37,179 nt of DNA, from contig JAJDVH010000116.1 of NCBI GenBank assembly GCA_022826185.1, positions 1-37,179 of the forward strand. Direction: 5' to 3'. Every line of letters begins with the position of its first letter. Position 1 is the first letter of the stretch. Source of the DNA: Alphaproteobacteria bacterium (GTDB lineage: Bacteria; Pseudomonadota; Alphaproteobacteria; Bin95). The position numbers were made by a program, and so were the translations under genes. A model generated the notes under the pieces. That model ran no database searches and was not told where the DNA came from. It was given only the letters and a program-made list of their open reading frames with translations. Of the stretch, positions 1-7,817 are shown in pieces.

Positions 1-145
1 CCCGCTTCATCGACGCCTACAACAACAGAAGACTGCACTCCGCCCTCGGATATCTCAGCCCGAACCGCTTCGAGGAAAAACAACAACCCAACCCTGTCAA
101 AAAGGCCGCTTGATACTGTCCGGCCCATGGGGCCCACTCCAAAGG
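1..145 (+). mobile_element. Right end of an IS3-family insertion sequence
   Basis: The transposase stop at 111-113 is followed by a short GC-rich segment at about 116-140 that begins ACTGTCCGGCCCATGG and contains the small palindrome GGCCCATGGGGCC. IS3-family elements usually end in an inverted repeat 20-40 bases beyond the OrfB stop, so this segment is the likely right terminal inverted repeat. The left end and any target duplication are outside the window, so the exact boundary is uncertain. Confidence 0.5.
3..113 (+). CDS. IS3-family transposase (OrfB), C-terminal fragment
   Basis: The window opens inside a reading frame whose last 36 residues contain FIDAYNNRRLHSALGYLSP, the end of the rve_3 integrase core of IS3-family OrfB transposases, including the conserved YNxxRLHSALGY block. 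The frame stops with TGA at 111-113. The DDE catalytic residues lie mainly upstream, outside the window, so it cannot be said whether the enzyme is intact. In the intact element OrfB would be made as an OrfAB fusion by frameshifting and would cut and join the IS ends. This is the only transposase sequence in the window and it marks the left edge of an accessory region. Confidence 0.9.
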   Translation, partial: RFIDAYNNRRLHSALGYLSPNRFEEKQQPNPVKKAA

Positions 146-169
146 GCGCGGGAGCGGCGGCCTCCCTCC

Positions 170-254
170 GTCATGGCCGGACCTGTTCCGGCCATCCGTG
201 CGGCCCTCCGGCAGAAGCGGTGGAGGGAGATGCCCGGAACGAGTCCGGCATGAT
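170..254. repeat. Intergenic palindromic repeat, copy 1 (pairs with 14694-14780)
   Basis: The segment starts GTCATGGCCGGACCTGTTCC and closes with an imperfect reverse complement of that end (GGAACGAGTCCGGCATGAT). Its two arms flank a spacer with a second internal symmetry, CCGTGCGGCCCTCCGG against a GGAGGGAGATG side. The reverse complement of the whole segment aligns almost base for base with 14694-14780, so the two copies are in opposite orientation. The architecture resembles RIME/REP-type mosaic palindromes known from alphaproteobacterial intergenic regions. No protein is expected from it. Confidence 0.85.
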
Positions 255-854
255 GAACCAGGGGCATGACGGGATGTGTCATGGGATGTCATGTTCTGTC
301 ATGGTCGGCCATGCGAACGGCGCATAGCCTGCAGCCGTTCCGGGCATGAGCCGTCGGTCCGGGCCGCCGCTCCCGGCATTCCATCCGGGTTCCCCCTCTT
401 TGCGTTTTCGGCATGGGTCTCTCCTTTCCGTCCGTCTTCGCTCCGTTCTCCCGCCGCCCGGCTGCCCGGCGCGGCGGGACCCTGATTCGCGCGTAATGCG
501 CGCCGGCGCCTGCGCGCCCGCCCCCGCGCGTTCGGCGGGGGCGCGGTTCGCGCGCCTGATTGCCCGGGTGCGCCCGCGCGCGCGAGCCGGACGCAGGGCG
601 CACCTCGCCCGTCGGCCGAATCGGGGGCTTTTCCGCGCCGGCGCCGACGCGGGGGGAAGCGGCCTCCGGATGCCCCTTCCCGAGTGTGTTCCCAGTTTAT
701 TCTGGTGATGCGAAGCCGAAATGCAAGCCTTTCGGCCAGAATTTTTCGCGGTTGCCTGCCATGAGGTTGATTATTCAGGAAACATTACCTGGCTTCATGT
801 CCCGGCGCGGCGGGCGCTTGCGCCGGGGCGGCGGGGGCGGCTACAGTGCGGGAC
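255..854. other. Non-coding stretch between the repeat and the first gene
   Basis: I see no credible gene. The open frames here are arginine- and proline-rich, typical of high-GC chance frames. Around 520-545 there is a GC-rich hairpin with arms GCCCCCGC and GCGGGGGC separated by seven bases. About 690-800 is comparatively AT-rich and is the likely promoter zone for the gene beginning at 855, but no convincing -35/-10 pair could be set. Confidence 0.6.
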
Positions 855-1187
855 ATGGACGAGGGCATTTACATTCTGGCCGGGCTGATGCTCGGCGTGA
901 TCGGTTTCCTGTGGACCATCCACCGGGACATGCGCAACCTCTCCGAGCGCGCGGCGAAGGACAACAAGGACCTTTCCGAGCGCCTGGCGAAGGACATGCG
1001 CAACCTCTCCGAGCGCGCGGCGAAGGACATGAGGGACCTTTCCGAGCGCACGGCGAAAGATATGAGCGAGCTTTCGGCGCGCGTTTCGACGGACCTGCGC
1101 GGCCTTTCCGACCGCGTGGCGCGGCTGGAGGGGCTGCTCGAAGGCTCGATACGCCGCACGGAGCCGACGCCCGAAGCGGGCGAATAG
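855..1187 (+). CDS. Small single-TM protein with hendecad coiled-coil repeats
   Basis: This 110-residue protein has a short acidic N-terminus, one hydrophobic segment (about residues 4-20, IYILAGLMLGVIGFLW) and then six consecutive 11-residue units of the form D-M-R-x-L-S-E-R-x-A-K (about residues 25-90). It ends in RLEGLLEG and a polar tail. Eleven-residue periodicity suggests a long, slightly right-handed coiled coil anchored in the inner membrane. ATG at 855 was preferred to the in-frame GTG at 846 because it places the TM segment at the extreme N-terminus, as in the paralogue-like proteins at 5466 and 25144. Its function is unknown. It stands alone, convergent with the RelB-like gene on the other strand. 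Confidence 0.75.
   Translation: MDEGIYILAGLMLGVIGFLWTIHRDMRNLSERAAKDNKDLSERLAKDMRNLSERAAKDMRDLSERTAKDMSELSARVSTDLRGLSDRVARLEGLLEGSIRRTEPTPEAGE
927..1124 (+). repeat. Six tandem 33-bp in-frame units
   Basis: Units begin at 927, 960, 993, 1026, 1059 and 1092, each starting with an Asp codon (GAC or GAT). Units 1 and 3 are identical over 33 bases, units 2 and 4 are close relatives, and units 5 and 6 have drifted. Because the unit is a multiple of three, copy-number change would lengthen or shorten the coiled coil without a frameshift. Confidence 0.9.
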
Positions 1188-1196
1188 CGGCGCGCC

Positions 1197-1469
1197 TTAC
1201 GGGCGGGCGGCTTCTTCGAGGTCCGCAAGCATCTCTTCGACGGCGGCGAAGCGCGCCCTGCCGGCCTTCACGATCTCATCGGCCTCGGCCATGGCCGCGC
1301 GGGTCTCGGCGTTGGGAACCTTCCGCTCCAGCGGGAAGGCCTGCTGGACCGCGATGCAGTGGAACAGTAGGCGCACAGCCTCCGATGCCGTCAATCCCCA
1401 TGGCGCGCTTCGGTCGCCCGCCGCTTCCTTATCGGGAAACGCCTTGGTCAGCAAACATATCACCGGCAC
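1197..1469 (-). pseudogene. RelB/DinJ-type antitoxin, N-terminally degraded orphan
   Basis: Residues from about 25 onward match RelB/DinJ antitoxins: GLTASEAVRLLF, then a short helix, PLERKVPNAETRAAMAEA and a charged C-terminal helix. The family normally starts with a ribbon strand of the type NVKARIDxxxK. Here the available start (MPVICLLTKAF) does not give that strand, while another reading frame just upstream of it encodes NVKASA, which suggests a frameshift in the DNA-binding end. No RelE/YafQ-like toxin follows on the minus strand, where a plus-strand gene lies instead. It is probably a relic of a toxin-antitoxin pair at the left edge of the RM island. A translated, divergent antitoxin cannot be excluded. 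Confidence 0.6.
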
Positions 1470-1494
1470 TTGCCTTGACGTTCTCTTTTTGTTA

Positions 1495-1539
1495 CACTAC
1501 CCTCAGAATGCCGCATAATGCTGCATTCTGAGGGTAGTG
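1495..1539. promoter_or_regulatory. Near-perfect 45-bp palindrome, likely operator
   Basis: Arms CACTACCCTCAGAATGC (1495-1511) and GCATTCTGAGGGTAGTG (1523-1539) are exact reverse complements. The 11-base middle is itself symmetric (GCAT-A-ATGC) except for one mismatched pair (1512/1522). The element lies between the RelB-like remnant and the RHH gene, and the only ATG of the RHH gene (1518) falls inside it. The CATAAT at 1514-1519 could serve as a -10 box with TTACAC at 1492-1497 as -35 (16-base spacer). Autoregulation by the RHH protein is the natural inference. A hairpin acting on mRNA is an alternative. Confidence 0.7.
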
Positions 1540-1751
1540 GGGTAAGGCGAATTTCAGCCAAGAACCGCATCACGGTTAATCTCGAAGACGCAGAGTACCG
1601 CGCGCTTCAACAGGTAGCCGCCAAATCGGAACGGTCTCTCGCGTGGCTGGGACGTCGAGCTATCCGTGATCTGCTGCAACGCGAAGCTATCCAGATGACG
1701 CTGGATTTACCAGACCGAGACACGGTCGACCCGAGGCCTTCCTCGAAATGA
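1518..1751 (+). CDS. Ribbon-helix-helix (CopG/Arc-like) protein of the RM operon
   Basis: This is a 77-residue protein. After a short leader it has the ribbon strand RITVNLEDAEY (about residues 19-29) followed by helix A and the turn/helix B segment SLAWLGRRAIRDLL, the CopG-type RHH pattern. Such proteins bind DNA as dimers. The first gene of this operon is therefore a plausible controller of the two downstream RM genes. ATG 1518 is the only standard start in frame; the next alternative would be a non-ATG codon closer to the strand. Its TGA overlaps the methyltransferase ATG (ATGA at 1748-1751), so the two are translationally coupled. Codon use and GC content start to fall here relative to the flanks. 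Confidence 0.75.
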   Translation: MLHSEGSGVRRISAKNRITVNLEDAEYRALQQVAAKSERSLAWLGRRAIRDLLQREAIQMTLDLPDRDTVDPRPSSK

Positions 1752-2650
1752 AGTATGTGGGAGGGACCCTTTACCAAGGCGACTGCCTTGAAGTAATGAA
1801 ATCGCTCGACGATCACTCAGTCGATTTGGTGCTGTGTGATCTTCCCTACGGCACGACCCAAAACAAATGGGACAGCGTTATTCCCCTTGAGCAGCTCTGA
1901 CAACAGTATCGTCGGGTTGTTAAACCAAGAGGCGTAATTGCGTTATCTTCGCAAGGTATTTTCACTGCACGCGTTATACTTAGTAACGAGCCTTGGTTCC
2001 GATATAAGTTTGTTTGGATTAAGAGCAAGCCAACTAACTTTCTCAATGCACGCCGTCAACCCTTACGGCAACACGAAGACATATGTATATTTTATCAAAG
2101 TCAGCCCGATTATCGGCCTGTCATGTCGCATGGTGAGCCGTACGATAAGGGAGTCAGAAAAGCCCAATACACAGGAAGCTATGGAGACTTCAAGCCCGTA
2201 CAGGTAAAGAGCAGCGGTCAGCGTTTTCCGACAGATGCTCTATATTGCAAAACGGCCGAAAGCGAAGCCGGTGGTCGTGTTTGGCATCCAACACAAAAGC
2301 CAGTGGCCCTCGGACGCTACCTTATTCGCTTATTCACCGGCGAAGGCAATGTCGTTTTGGATAACGCCTTCGGCAGTGGTAGTTTTCTGGTAGCGGCCGC
2401 GCTTGAAGCGCGACGTTTCATTGGAATTGAAAAGAATGAAGAGGTTCATCTTTTCAAGGAGAAACGCATCGACTATATGGAGGTCGCGAGAATGAGGCTT
2501 GCTGAAGTCAAGACTGCGATTGAGCGAGAGGACGAACCTGCGCCCCTGTATTCCGATTTACAACCCCGTGCGAGGTCCGGCAAGATCAGCCCGAGAGGAA
2601 TGGTTGACGTAGATGCGATCATTCGCCAAGCCCTGAAGGAAGCCGTATGA
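1748..2650 (+). pseudogene. Beta-class DNA methyltransferase interrupted by in-frame TGA
   Basis: Read through one TGA, the frame gives a 300-residue N4-cytosine/N6-adenine methyltransferase of the pfam01555 kind. Catalytic motif IV is DLPYG at residues 31-35 and the SAM-binding motif I (DNAFGSGS) is at 205-212. This IV-before-I order defines the beta class. Codon 51 (1898-1900) is TGA, where homologous sequences usually carry Trp in a context like LWxQYxRxxKPxG; the reading resumes at once with QQYRRVVKPRG and stays open to the stop at 2648-2650. The first re-initiation ATG is at 2123 and would lose motif IV. Product and target are otherwise intact in appearance, so this is a recent nonsense mutation, a sequencing error or a rare read-through. 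The gene overlaps both neighbours by ATGA. Confidence 0.85.
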
Positions 2651-5367
2651 CCGCTCTTAGTACGACCTACAATGAACGGTCTTGGGCAATTGACCTTATT
2701 GGTCACCTGAAACATCTTGTCCAGCAGGGCGAACGTCCCATCAAGGATGCAGGGGGCGAGCGTACCATACGCACCGAAGGCGGCGCGTTGTTCCCGGACG
2801 TCCTGCTTTTCGGCGACAGGTCGACGGCGCGCATTCTGCAAGGCTGGGAACTCAAGATGCCCGATACGAGCATCCATGATATGGAGTTTCGACAAAATGC
2901 TGAAGCGAAGGCGAGGGCGCTGGGCTTGGACAGCTTTCTACTTTGGAATGTATCTGTCGTCCACCTGTATGTGCGGCCCCTCGAGAGCGAAGATTACGTT
3001 CTAGAAAACACTTGGTCGGACCTGACAGATATCCGAGATCGGGATAGTGTCGTTTCTAGTCGGGAACGCTGGGAGGACATGGCGAATGACATTATAGGTT
3101 ACCTCAACGATTTGTTCGACAGGGGGACTCTAGAGGGCCGACAATTCATTGACTCATATCGCAGTGGTGGCATCACGGCACTAATAATGGAAAATACGGG
3201 CTTAGTGGAACAGGCATTGAAGGATGCTGCGAGGCGTAATGGTTTACTTCGCGCGGAAATGACGCTTTGGTGGGATCGGTACCAAACCGAATACCTTGGG
3301 ACGCGCATGGAGCAGGTGCTTGCGCAAGCGGTGATCGTCAATTGGATCGCCAAAATCTTGTTTACGCATATTTTACGAGAAAATGACTCGAGGGCACGGC
3401 GAGTATCTGACATTCAAGATCAAACTACTCCCGAACAAGCGTTGCACTTATTTCAGCAGCTATCGCAAGATTGTAACTTTTGGACGATCTTTTCCGACAG
3501 TTTGGCCTTATCGACTCTCCCCGAACGACCTTGGCACCAGCTTAAGCAATTTAACCGTCTTTTGACGGACCTTAGGGTCGGGTCGGTCGATCAGCAGCAG
3601 CTTGGGGGAATTCTAGAAGCTACGGCCGAGGTGGCTCGTCGAAAACTTCGTGGTCAGTATCCGACCCCCATGCCTCTTGCCCGGATTCTCACCAATCTTT
3701 GCCTCAGAGATATTGTTTCTGACCGCGTTCTTGACCCGTGTTGCGGCAGTGGCACCATTGCACGAGCAGTTGTAGAACAAAAACTAGCCTCAGGTGTACC
3801 CCCGGCCGAAGCGGCGAAATCAGTTTTTGCTGGTGACCAGGACCCTCAAGCTGCGCTGATCGCTACTTTTGCGCTCGCAAATCCTAGCTTGACGAATGCT
3901 CCGCTGCGGATATTTCAACGGGATGCATTCTCCTTGTGCCCCACGACAGAACTGTCATTCCAAGACCCAACGGATGGTACGCCGTTTGTGGAGCGCCTGG
4001 GTTCGTTTCAAGCAATTGCCTGCAATCTTCCTTTCGTTGCACAGACGGGACGGGCGCAATATGGGAATGCAATCCGAGATATAACCGAGCAATTGGGGCG
4101 AGAAGGATATGAATTTTCGGGTCGGGCGGATGTCGCTGGGTATCTTCCTTTCGCCTTGCATCCCTTGCTCGTCGATCAAGGCAGACTTGGGATAATCATC
4201 ACCAATGCATGGCTTGGAACGGACTGGGGCGATATGTTCTATGATTCTCTCAGCCGATACTATGACCTGAAGACTGTTATTACGTCGGGCGCGGGCCGGT
4301 GGTTTCAAAGTAGTGAGGTAGTCACGAATATCTTGATTATGGAAAAGAAGGGGAATCCAGAAATTTCAAGCGGAGATGTCAAATTTGTCGTCTTGAAGCG
4401 GCCGCTCGCGGAGTTTGAGGAAGATGAGGATCAGCGAGTCGTGGCCGCTCAAATAGAACTGGGGCAAGCTCATTCGGAAACTATGAGCATTCGTACAGTC
4501 AGTCCTGCACGTCTGTCACGTTTTCGTCGATATGGTCTTGGCGGAACTGGCCAGTTTGTTGACTCAGATTGGGCATTGGAATTGCCGCTAGTTAGCTTGA
4601 GTGGGGTTTTTCGGATTCGCCGCGGAGAGAGAAGAGGAATGAACGCGTTGTTTTACCCGGCGGAAGGACACGGCATTGAAGCCGAATATATTCGACCTTT
4701 AGTAAAGAGCCCGATGGACTTTGCCCAATTGACCGGGGAAGCGACGAGGGAAGCTTTTTCCTGTTCTAGAACGCAGGAGGAAATGCGAGAGCTGGGGCAT
4801 CGCGGAGCATTGAGTTGGATAGAGAGATTTAGTACTCCTGACATCATTCGTAGGCTGTCGCGGGCCAATGGTCATTGGTATGAGATGAACGCTGACAGCC
4901 TGACGGAGTTAGTGATGTTTATTGGTTATGGAAGACGATTATTTGTAGGACGGGTTGATCCTCCCGCGTTTGTGGACCAACGCATGGTTCGATTGGCGCC
5001 TGTGGCAGATGTCAACATTGGGCTAGTCCATGCGTTGATGAACAGCAGTATCGGCATGTTTATGATAGAAGGTTTAGGGTTTGGTCGGGGGCTAGGAGCA
5101 TTGGACCTAAGTAAGGACCGGATAGAAGCATATATGCATATGATTGACACGAATGTGCTCGATGACGCCCAAAGGGCGGATATACTGGAAGGTTTCGCGC
5201 CATTGTTGGATCGGGAGATACTGGATGTCGCTGACGAACTGGAGCAGGCTGACCGACAAGAATTTGATGACCGGATAATTAGGTCTCTTGGATTACACGT
5301 AGAACGAGAAGAGATTTATGATTGCTTGAGAGGCCTTGTCGAGATCCGCTCTACGGCAAACGGCTGA
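2647..5367 (+). CDS. Fused restriction endonuclease / N6-adenine methyltransferase (Type IIG-like)
   Basis: The protein has 906 residues. The N-terminal part has a PD-(D/E)xK nuclease signature: PD at 50-51, then WELK with E68 and K70. A helical linker leads to the gamma-class methyltransferase: RGQYPTP (335-341), SAM-binding DPCCGSGT (363-370) and catalytic NLPF (460-463), where most N6-adenine enzymes have NPPY or NPPF. The C-terminal ~300 residues contain QRMVRLAP and a helix-rich segment like the target-recognition and half-S regions of Type I/IIG enzymes. One polypeptide would thus cut and modify DNA, with the upstream methyltransferase possibly protecting the other strand or another site, as in Eco57I-type pairs. 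It overlaps the preceding frame by ATGA and is clearly lower in GC than the flanking genes, which fits horizontal acquisition. The specificity cannot be deduced. Confidence 0.85.
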   Translation: MTALSTTYNERSWAIDLIGHLKHLVQQGERPIKDAGGERTIRTEGGALFPDVLLFGDRSTARILQGWELKMPDTSIHDMEFRQNAEAKARALGLDSFLLWNVSVVHLYVRPLESEDYVLENTWSDLTDIRDRDSVVSSRERWEDMANDIIGYLNDLFDRGTLEGRQFIDSYRSGGITALIMENTGLVEQALKDAARRNGLLRAEMTLWWDRYQTEYLGTRMEQVLAQAVIVNWIAKILFTHILRENDSRARRVSDIQDQTTPEQALHLFQQLSQDCNFWTIFSDSLALSTLPERPWHQLKQFNRLLTDLRVGSVDQQQLGGILEATAEVARRKLRGQYPTPMPLARILTNLCLRDIVSDRVLDPCCGSGTIARAVVEQKLASGVPPAEAAKSVFAGDQDPQAALIATFALANPSLTNAPLRIFQRDAFSLCPTTELSFQDPTDGTPFVERLGSFQAIACNLPFVAQTGRAQYGNAIRDITEQLGREGYEFSGRADVAGYLPFALHPLLVDQGRLGIIITNAWLGTDWGDMFYDSLSRYYDLKTVITSGAGRWFQSSEVVTNILIMEKKGNPEISSGDVKFVVLKRPLAEFEEDEDQRVVAAQIELGQAHSETMSIRTVSPARLSRFRRYGLGGTGQFVDSDWALELPLVSLSGVFRIRRGERRGMNALFYPAEGHGIEAEYIRPLVKSPMDFAQLTGEATREAFSCSRTQEEMRELGHRGALSWIERFSTPDIIRRLSRANGHWYEMNADSLTELVMFIGYGRRLFVGRVDPPAFVDQRMVRLAPVADVNIGLVHALMNSSIGMFMIEGLGFGRGLGALDLSKDRIEAYMHMIDTNVLDDAQRADILEGFAPLLDREILDVADELEQADRQEFDDRIIRSLGLHVEREEIYDCLRGLVEIRSTANG

Positions 5368-5465
5368 CGGGCATTTTGAGGTCGGGGGTTCCGTCCATCC
5401 TCCGGCACTAGGTGTCGCTAGGGGACGCTCTTGCCATTCCGCTTCACGATCTCCAAAGTCAGGGC

Positions 5466-5705
5466 ATGTTCGAATCGGCCGACGCGATTCCGATCCTGCT
5501 TGCCATCGTCGGCGTCGGCGGCGTTCTTGCCGGCATGGCGTGGCGCATGGCCGCCCGCCTCGACAGGCGCATAACCGAGGACAGGCGCGCCGCCGATGCG
5601 GACCGCCGGGCGTTCCAGCGCGCCATGGACGATTTCCGGGCCGAGATGCAGCGCCTGGCCGGGCGGCAGTCCCGCGTCGAAGGGCGGTTCGACGCCGCCG
5701 GATAG
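5466..5705 (+). CDS. Small single-TM, coiled-coil protein
   Basis: This is a 79-residue protein. MFESADAIP is followed by a hydrophobic helix (ILLAIVGVGGVLAGMAW, about residues 10-27) and a highly charged coiled-coil tail rich in Arg, Asp and Ala. The start at 5466 was preferred to the upstream in-frame ATG at 5412 because it places the TM helix near the N-terminus, as in its look-alikes. The layout (acidic N-tip, TM, charged helix) matches the proteins at 855-1187 and 25144-25344. It lies just downstream of the low-GC RM island, with GC back at the chromosomal level. Its function is unknown. Confidence 0.65.
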   Translation: MFESADAIPILLAIVGVGGVLAGMAWRMAARLDRRITEDRRAADADRRAFQRAMDDFRAEMQRLAGRQSRVEGRFDAAG

Positions 5706-5777
5706 GCGGAGCCGACGCCGAGCCCCGGCCCCGGTTTCCCTTGCCCCAGCGTTACCCCCGTGCGTCCTCCAGCGTCT

Positions 5778-6113
5778 CTACTCCGCTGGCGCGGGCCTCG
5801 GCCCTCCGCTGCGCTCGATCAGCGCGGCGAGCGCCGTCATGGCTTCCTCGTGGCGGCGCTCGTCGGCTTCGCGCCACGCCTCCTGAGTCCGGCGCCACTC
5901 GGCCAGCTCCTCACGCGCCCGGCGCTGCTCCGCCTCCTGCGCTGCCTGCGCCTGCCTGCGGTCCGAGGCGCGCTCGTCGGACGATTTGTTCATCGCCCTT
6001 ATGCCCTCGCGGATGAAATAGCAGGCCGCGATGCCGACCCCCGCCGTAATGAGGGCGATCGCCACCGTCGCCAGCGCGGCGACTGCGGGCCAGTCCCAGC
6101 CGGGAGGTTCCAT
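5778..6113 (-). CDS. Small single-TM protein with long charged coiled coil
   Basis: This is a 111-residue protein. MEPPGWDWP precedes a hydrophobic segment ([25 protein letters not shown], about residues 10-34). A long Glu/Arg/Ala-rich helix follows (about 40-100) with several [13 protein letters not shown]-like stretches, ending in a proline-rich tail. It is convergent with the gene ending at 5705. The steady hydrophobic-then-heptad-like pattern argues for a real gene despite the high GC. The family is not recognised. A membrane-anchored structural or signalling stalk is possible, but this is inference only. Confidence 0.6.
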   Translation of the reverse strand: MEPPGWDWPAVAALATVAIALITAGVGIAACYFIREGIRAMNKSSDERASDRRQAQAAQEAEQRRAREELAEWRRTQEAWREADERRHEEAMTALAALIERSGGPRPAPAE

Positions 6114-6194
6114 GCGAATCGCTCCGGTTCCGTCCGTCGGTGGAACCTTACCGCATTCCGCGGATCGTATCGCCCCGGACCTGCCGCGTTCCCC

Positions 6195-7811
6195 TCACCC
6201 CCGCGCGTCCTCCAGCGCCATGGCCGCGCCTTTTTCGGCGATCATGATGGTGGGGCTGTTGGTGTTGCCGGAGGGGATCGCGGGCATGACCGAGGCGTCG
6301 ATCACGCGGAGGTTCTCCAGCCCGTGGACCTTCAGCCGGTCGGAGACGACGGCCCCGCTGTCGCTGCCCATTTTGCAGGTGCCGACCGGGTGGTAGGTGG
6401 TGGTGCCGAGGTCGGCGGCGGCGCGGGCCAGCTCCTCGTCGGACCCGAAGGCGGGGCCGGGCACGAATTCCTCCGGCGCATAGGGCGCCAGCGATCGCGC
6501 GGCGGCGATGCGCCGGGTCAGCCTCACCGACTCCACCGCCACCTGCCGGTCGCCGGGCGTGGAGAGGTAGTTGGGCCGGATCGCGGGCGGCTCCTCCGGG
6601 TCCGGGGATTTGAGCGTGACCCACCCCCGGCTCTCCGGCCGGAGGTTGCAGGGCGAGGCGGTGAAGGCCGGGAAGGTATGCAGCGGCTCGCCGAACCGGT
6701 CTAGCGAGAGCGGCTGCACATGATATTGCAGGTTGGCGGTCTCGCGCGCGGGGTCGGACTTGGCGAAGACGCCAAGCTGGCTCGGCGCCATGGTGAGGGG
6801 CCCGCGCCGGAAGAGCGCATATTCCAGCCCCATGCCGAGCCGGCCCCAGAGGCTGTTGGCGCGCCGGTTGAGCGTGTCCACGCCGGAGACGCGGAACGCC
6901 ATGCGGATCTGCATGTGGTCCTGGAGGTTGCCGCCGACGCCCGCAAGCTCATGGCGCACCGCCACGCCCTTCTCCTGCAGGAGCGCGCCCGGCCCGACGC
7001 CGGAGACCTGCAGCAGATGCGGCGAGCCGATGGCGCCCGCCGCCAGCACGAGCTCGCCCGCGACCTCCGCCCGTTCGTCCCGGCCCTTGCGGCGGAACTC
7101 CAGGCCGGTCGCGCGGGGGCCGTCGAACAGGATGCGCCGCGCGCGGGCGCCGGTCAGCACGGTCAGGTTCGGGCGCTTCTCCGCCGGCCTCAGGAAGCCG
7201 CGCGCGGTGTTCCAGCGGGTGCCGCCGCGCTGGTTGACCATGAATTTGCCGGTGCCCTCATTGTCGCCGTCGTTGAAGTCGGGCGTCGGGTGCAGGCCGA
7301 TATCGGCGCAGGCGCGCTGGAAGGCGTCGAGGATCTCCCAGCCGACCCGGGGCTGCTCCACCCGCCACTCGCCGCCCGTGCCGTGGAACTCGTCCGGCGG
7401 GCCGAAATGACCTTCCGACTTCCGGAACCAGGGCAGCACGTCGTCCCAGGACCAGCCGCGGTTGCCCATCTGCGCCCAGCCGTCATAGTCGCGGGCCTGG
7501 CCGCGCATATAGACCATGCCGTTGATCGACGAGGAGCCGCCGAGCCCCCGGCCGCGCGGATAGGGGATGGTGCGCCCGTTCAGCCCCGGCTCCGCCTCGG
7601 TGGCGAAGCACCAGTCGGTGCGCGGGTTGTTCTGGGTGTAGAGGTAGCCGACGGGGATCCGGATCCAGATGTAATTGTCGCGCCCGCCGGCCTCCAGCAG
7701 CAGCACCCGGTTGCGCGCGTCCTCCGAGAGCCGGTTCGCCAGCACGCACCCCGCCGACCCCCCGCCCACGACCACATAGTCGAAGCTCCCGACGCTGGCG
7801 GTCTCCGCCAT
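6195..7811 (-). CDS. GMC-family FAD-dependent oxidoreductase (choline dehydrogenase-like)
   Basis: This 538-residue protein is of normal family length. It begins with the FAD-binding Rossmann fold [16 protein letters not shown] (G16-x-G-x-x-G21) and the ribose-binding E40 in LLLEAGG. The GMC signature [18 protein letters not shown] lies near residue 90. The C-terminal catalytic region contains [10 protein letters not shown], with the active-site His, and [14 protein letters not shown], which contacts FAD. Such enzymes oxidise alcohols to aldehydes. The substrate (choline, alkanol or polyethylene glycol-like) cannot be read from the sequence. It starts six bases after the tldD stop on the same strand, so the two are probably co-transcribed. 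Confidence 0.92.
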   Translation of the reverse strand: MAETASVGSFDYVVVGGGSAGCVLANRLSEDARNRVLLLEAGGRDNYIWIRIPVGYLYTQNNPRTDWCFATEAEPGLNGRTIPYPRGRGLGGSSSINGMVYMRGQARDYDGWAQMGNRGWSWDDVLPWFRKSEGHFGPPDEFHGTGGEWRVEQPRVGWEILDAFQRACADIGLHPTPDFNDGDNEGTGKFMVNQRGGTRWNTARGFLRPAEKRPNLTVLTGARARRILFDGPRATGLEFRRKGRDERAEVAGELVLAAGAIGSPHLLQVSGVGPGALLQEKGVAVRHELAGVGGNLQDHMQIRMAFRVSGVDTLNRRANSLWGRLGMGLEYALFRRGPLTMAPSQLGVFAKSDPARETANLQYHVQPLSLDRFGEPLHTFPAFTASPCNLRPESRGWVTLKSPDPEEPPAIRPNYLSTPGDRQVAVESVRLTRRIAAARSLAPYAPEEFVPGPAFGSDEELARAAADLGTTTYHPVGTCKMGSDSGAVVSDRLKVHGLENLRVIDASVMPAIPSGNTNSPTIMIAEKGAAMALEDARG

Positions 7812-7817
7812 CCCCTC

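Noticed and set aside
927-1124. 33-bp repeats considered as a CRISPR array
   Set aside because: Units are directly joined without spacers, keep an open reading frame and encode a coiled coil.
560-1531. A 323-codon frame covering the repeat protein and the RelB relic
   Set aside because: Composition is Arg/Gly/Pro-rich and its middle part is just another frame of the 33-bp tandem repeat. It has no domain and no ribosome-binding site.
1898-1925. Possible selenocysteine insertion at the in-frame TGA
   Set aside because: Only a weak stem (ACAAC against GTTGT) follows the TGA, without a convincing bacterial SECIS shape, and the family has Trp rather than Cys here. A nonsense mutation is simpler.
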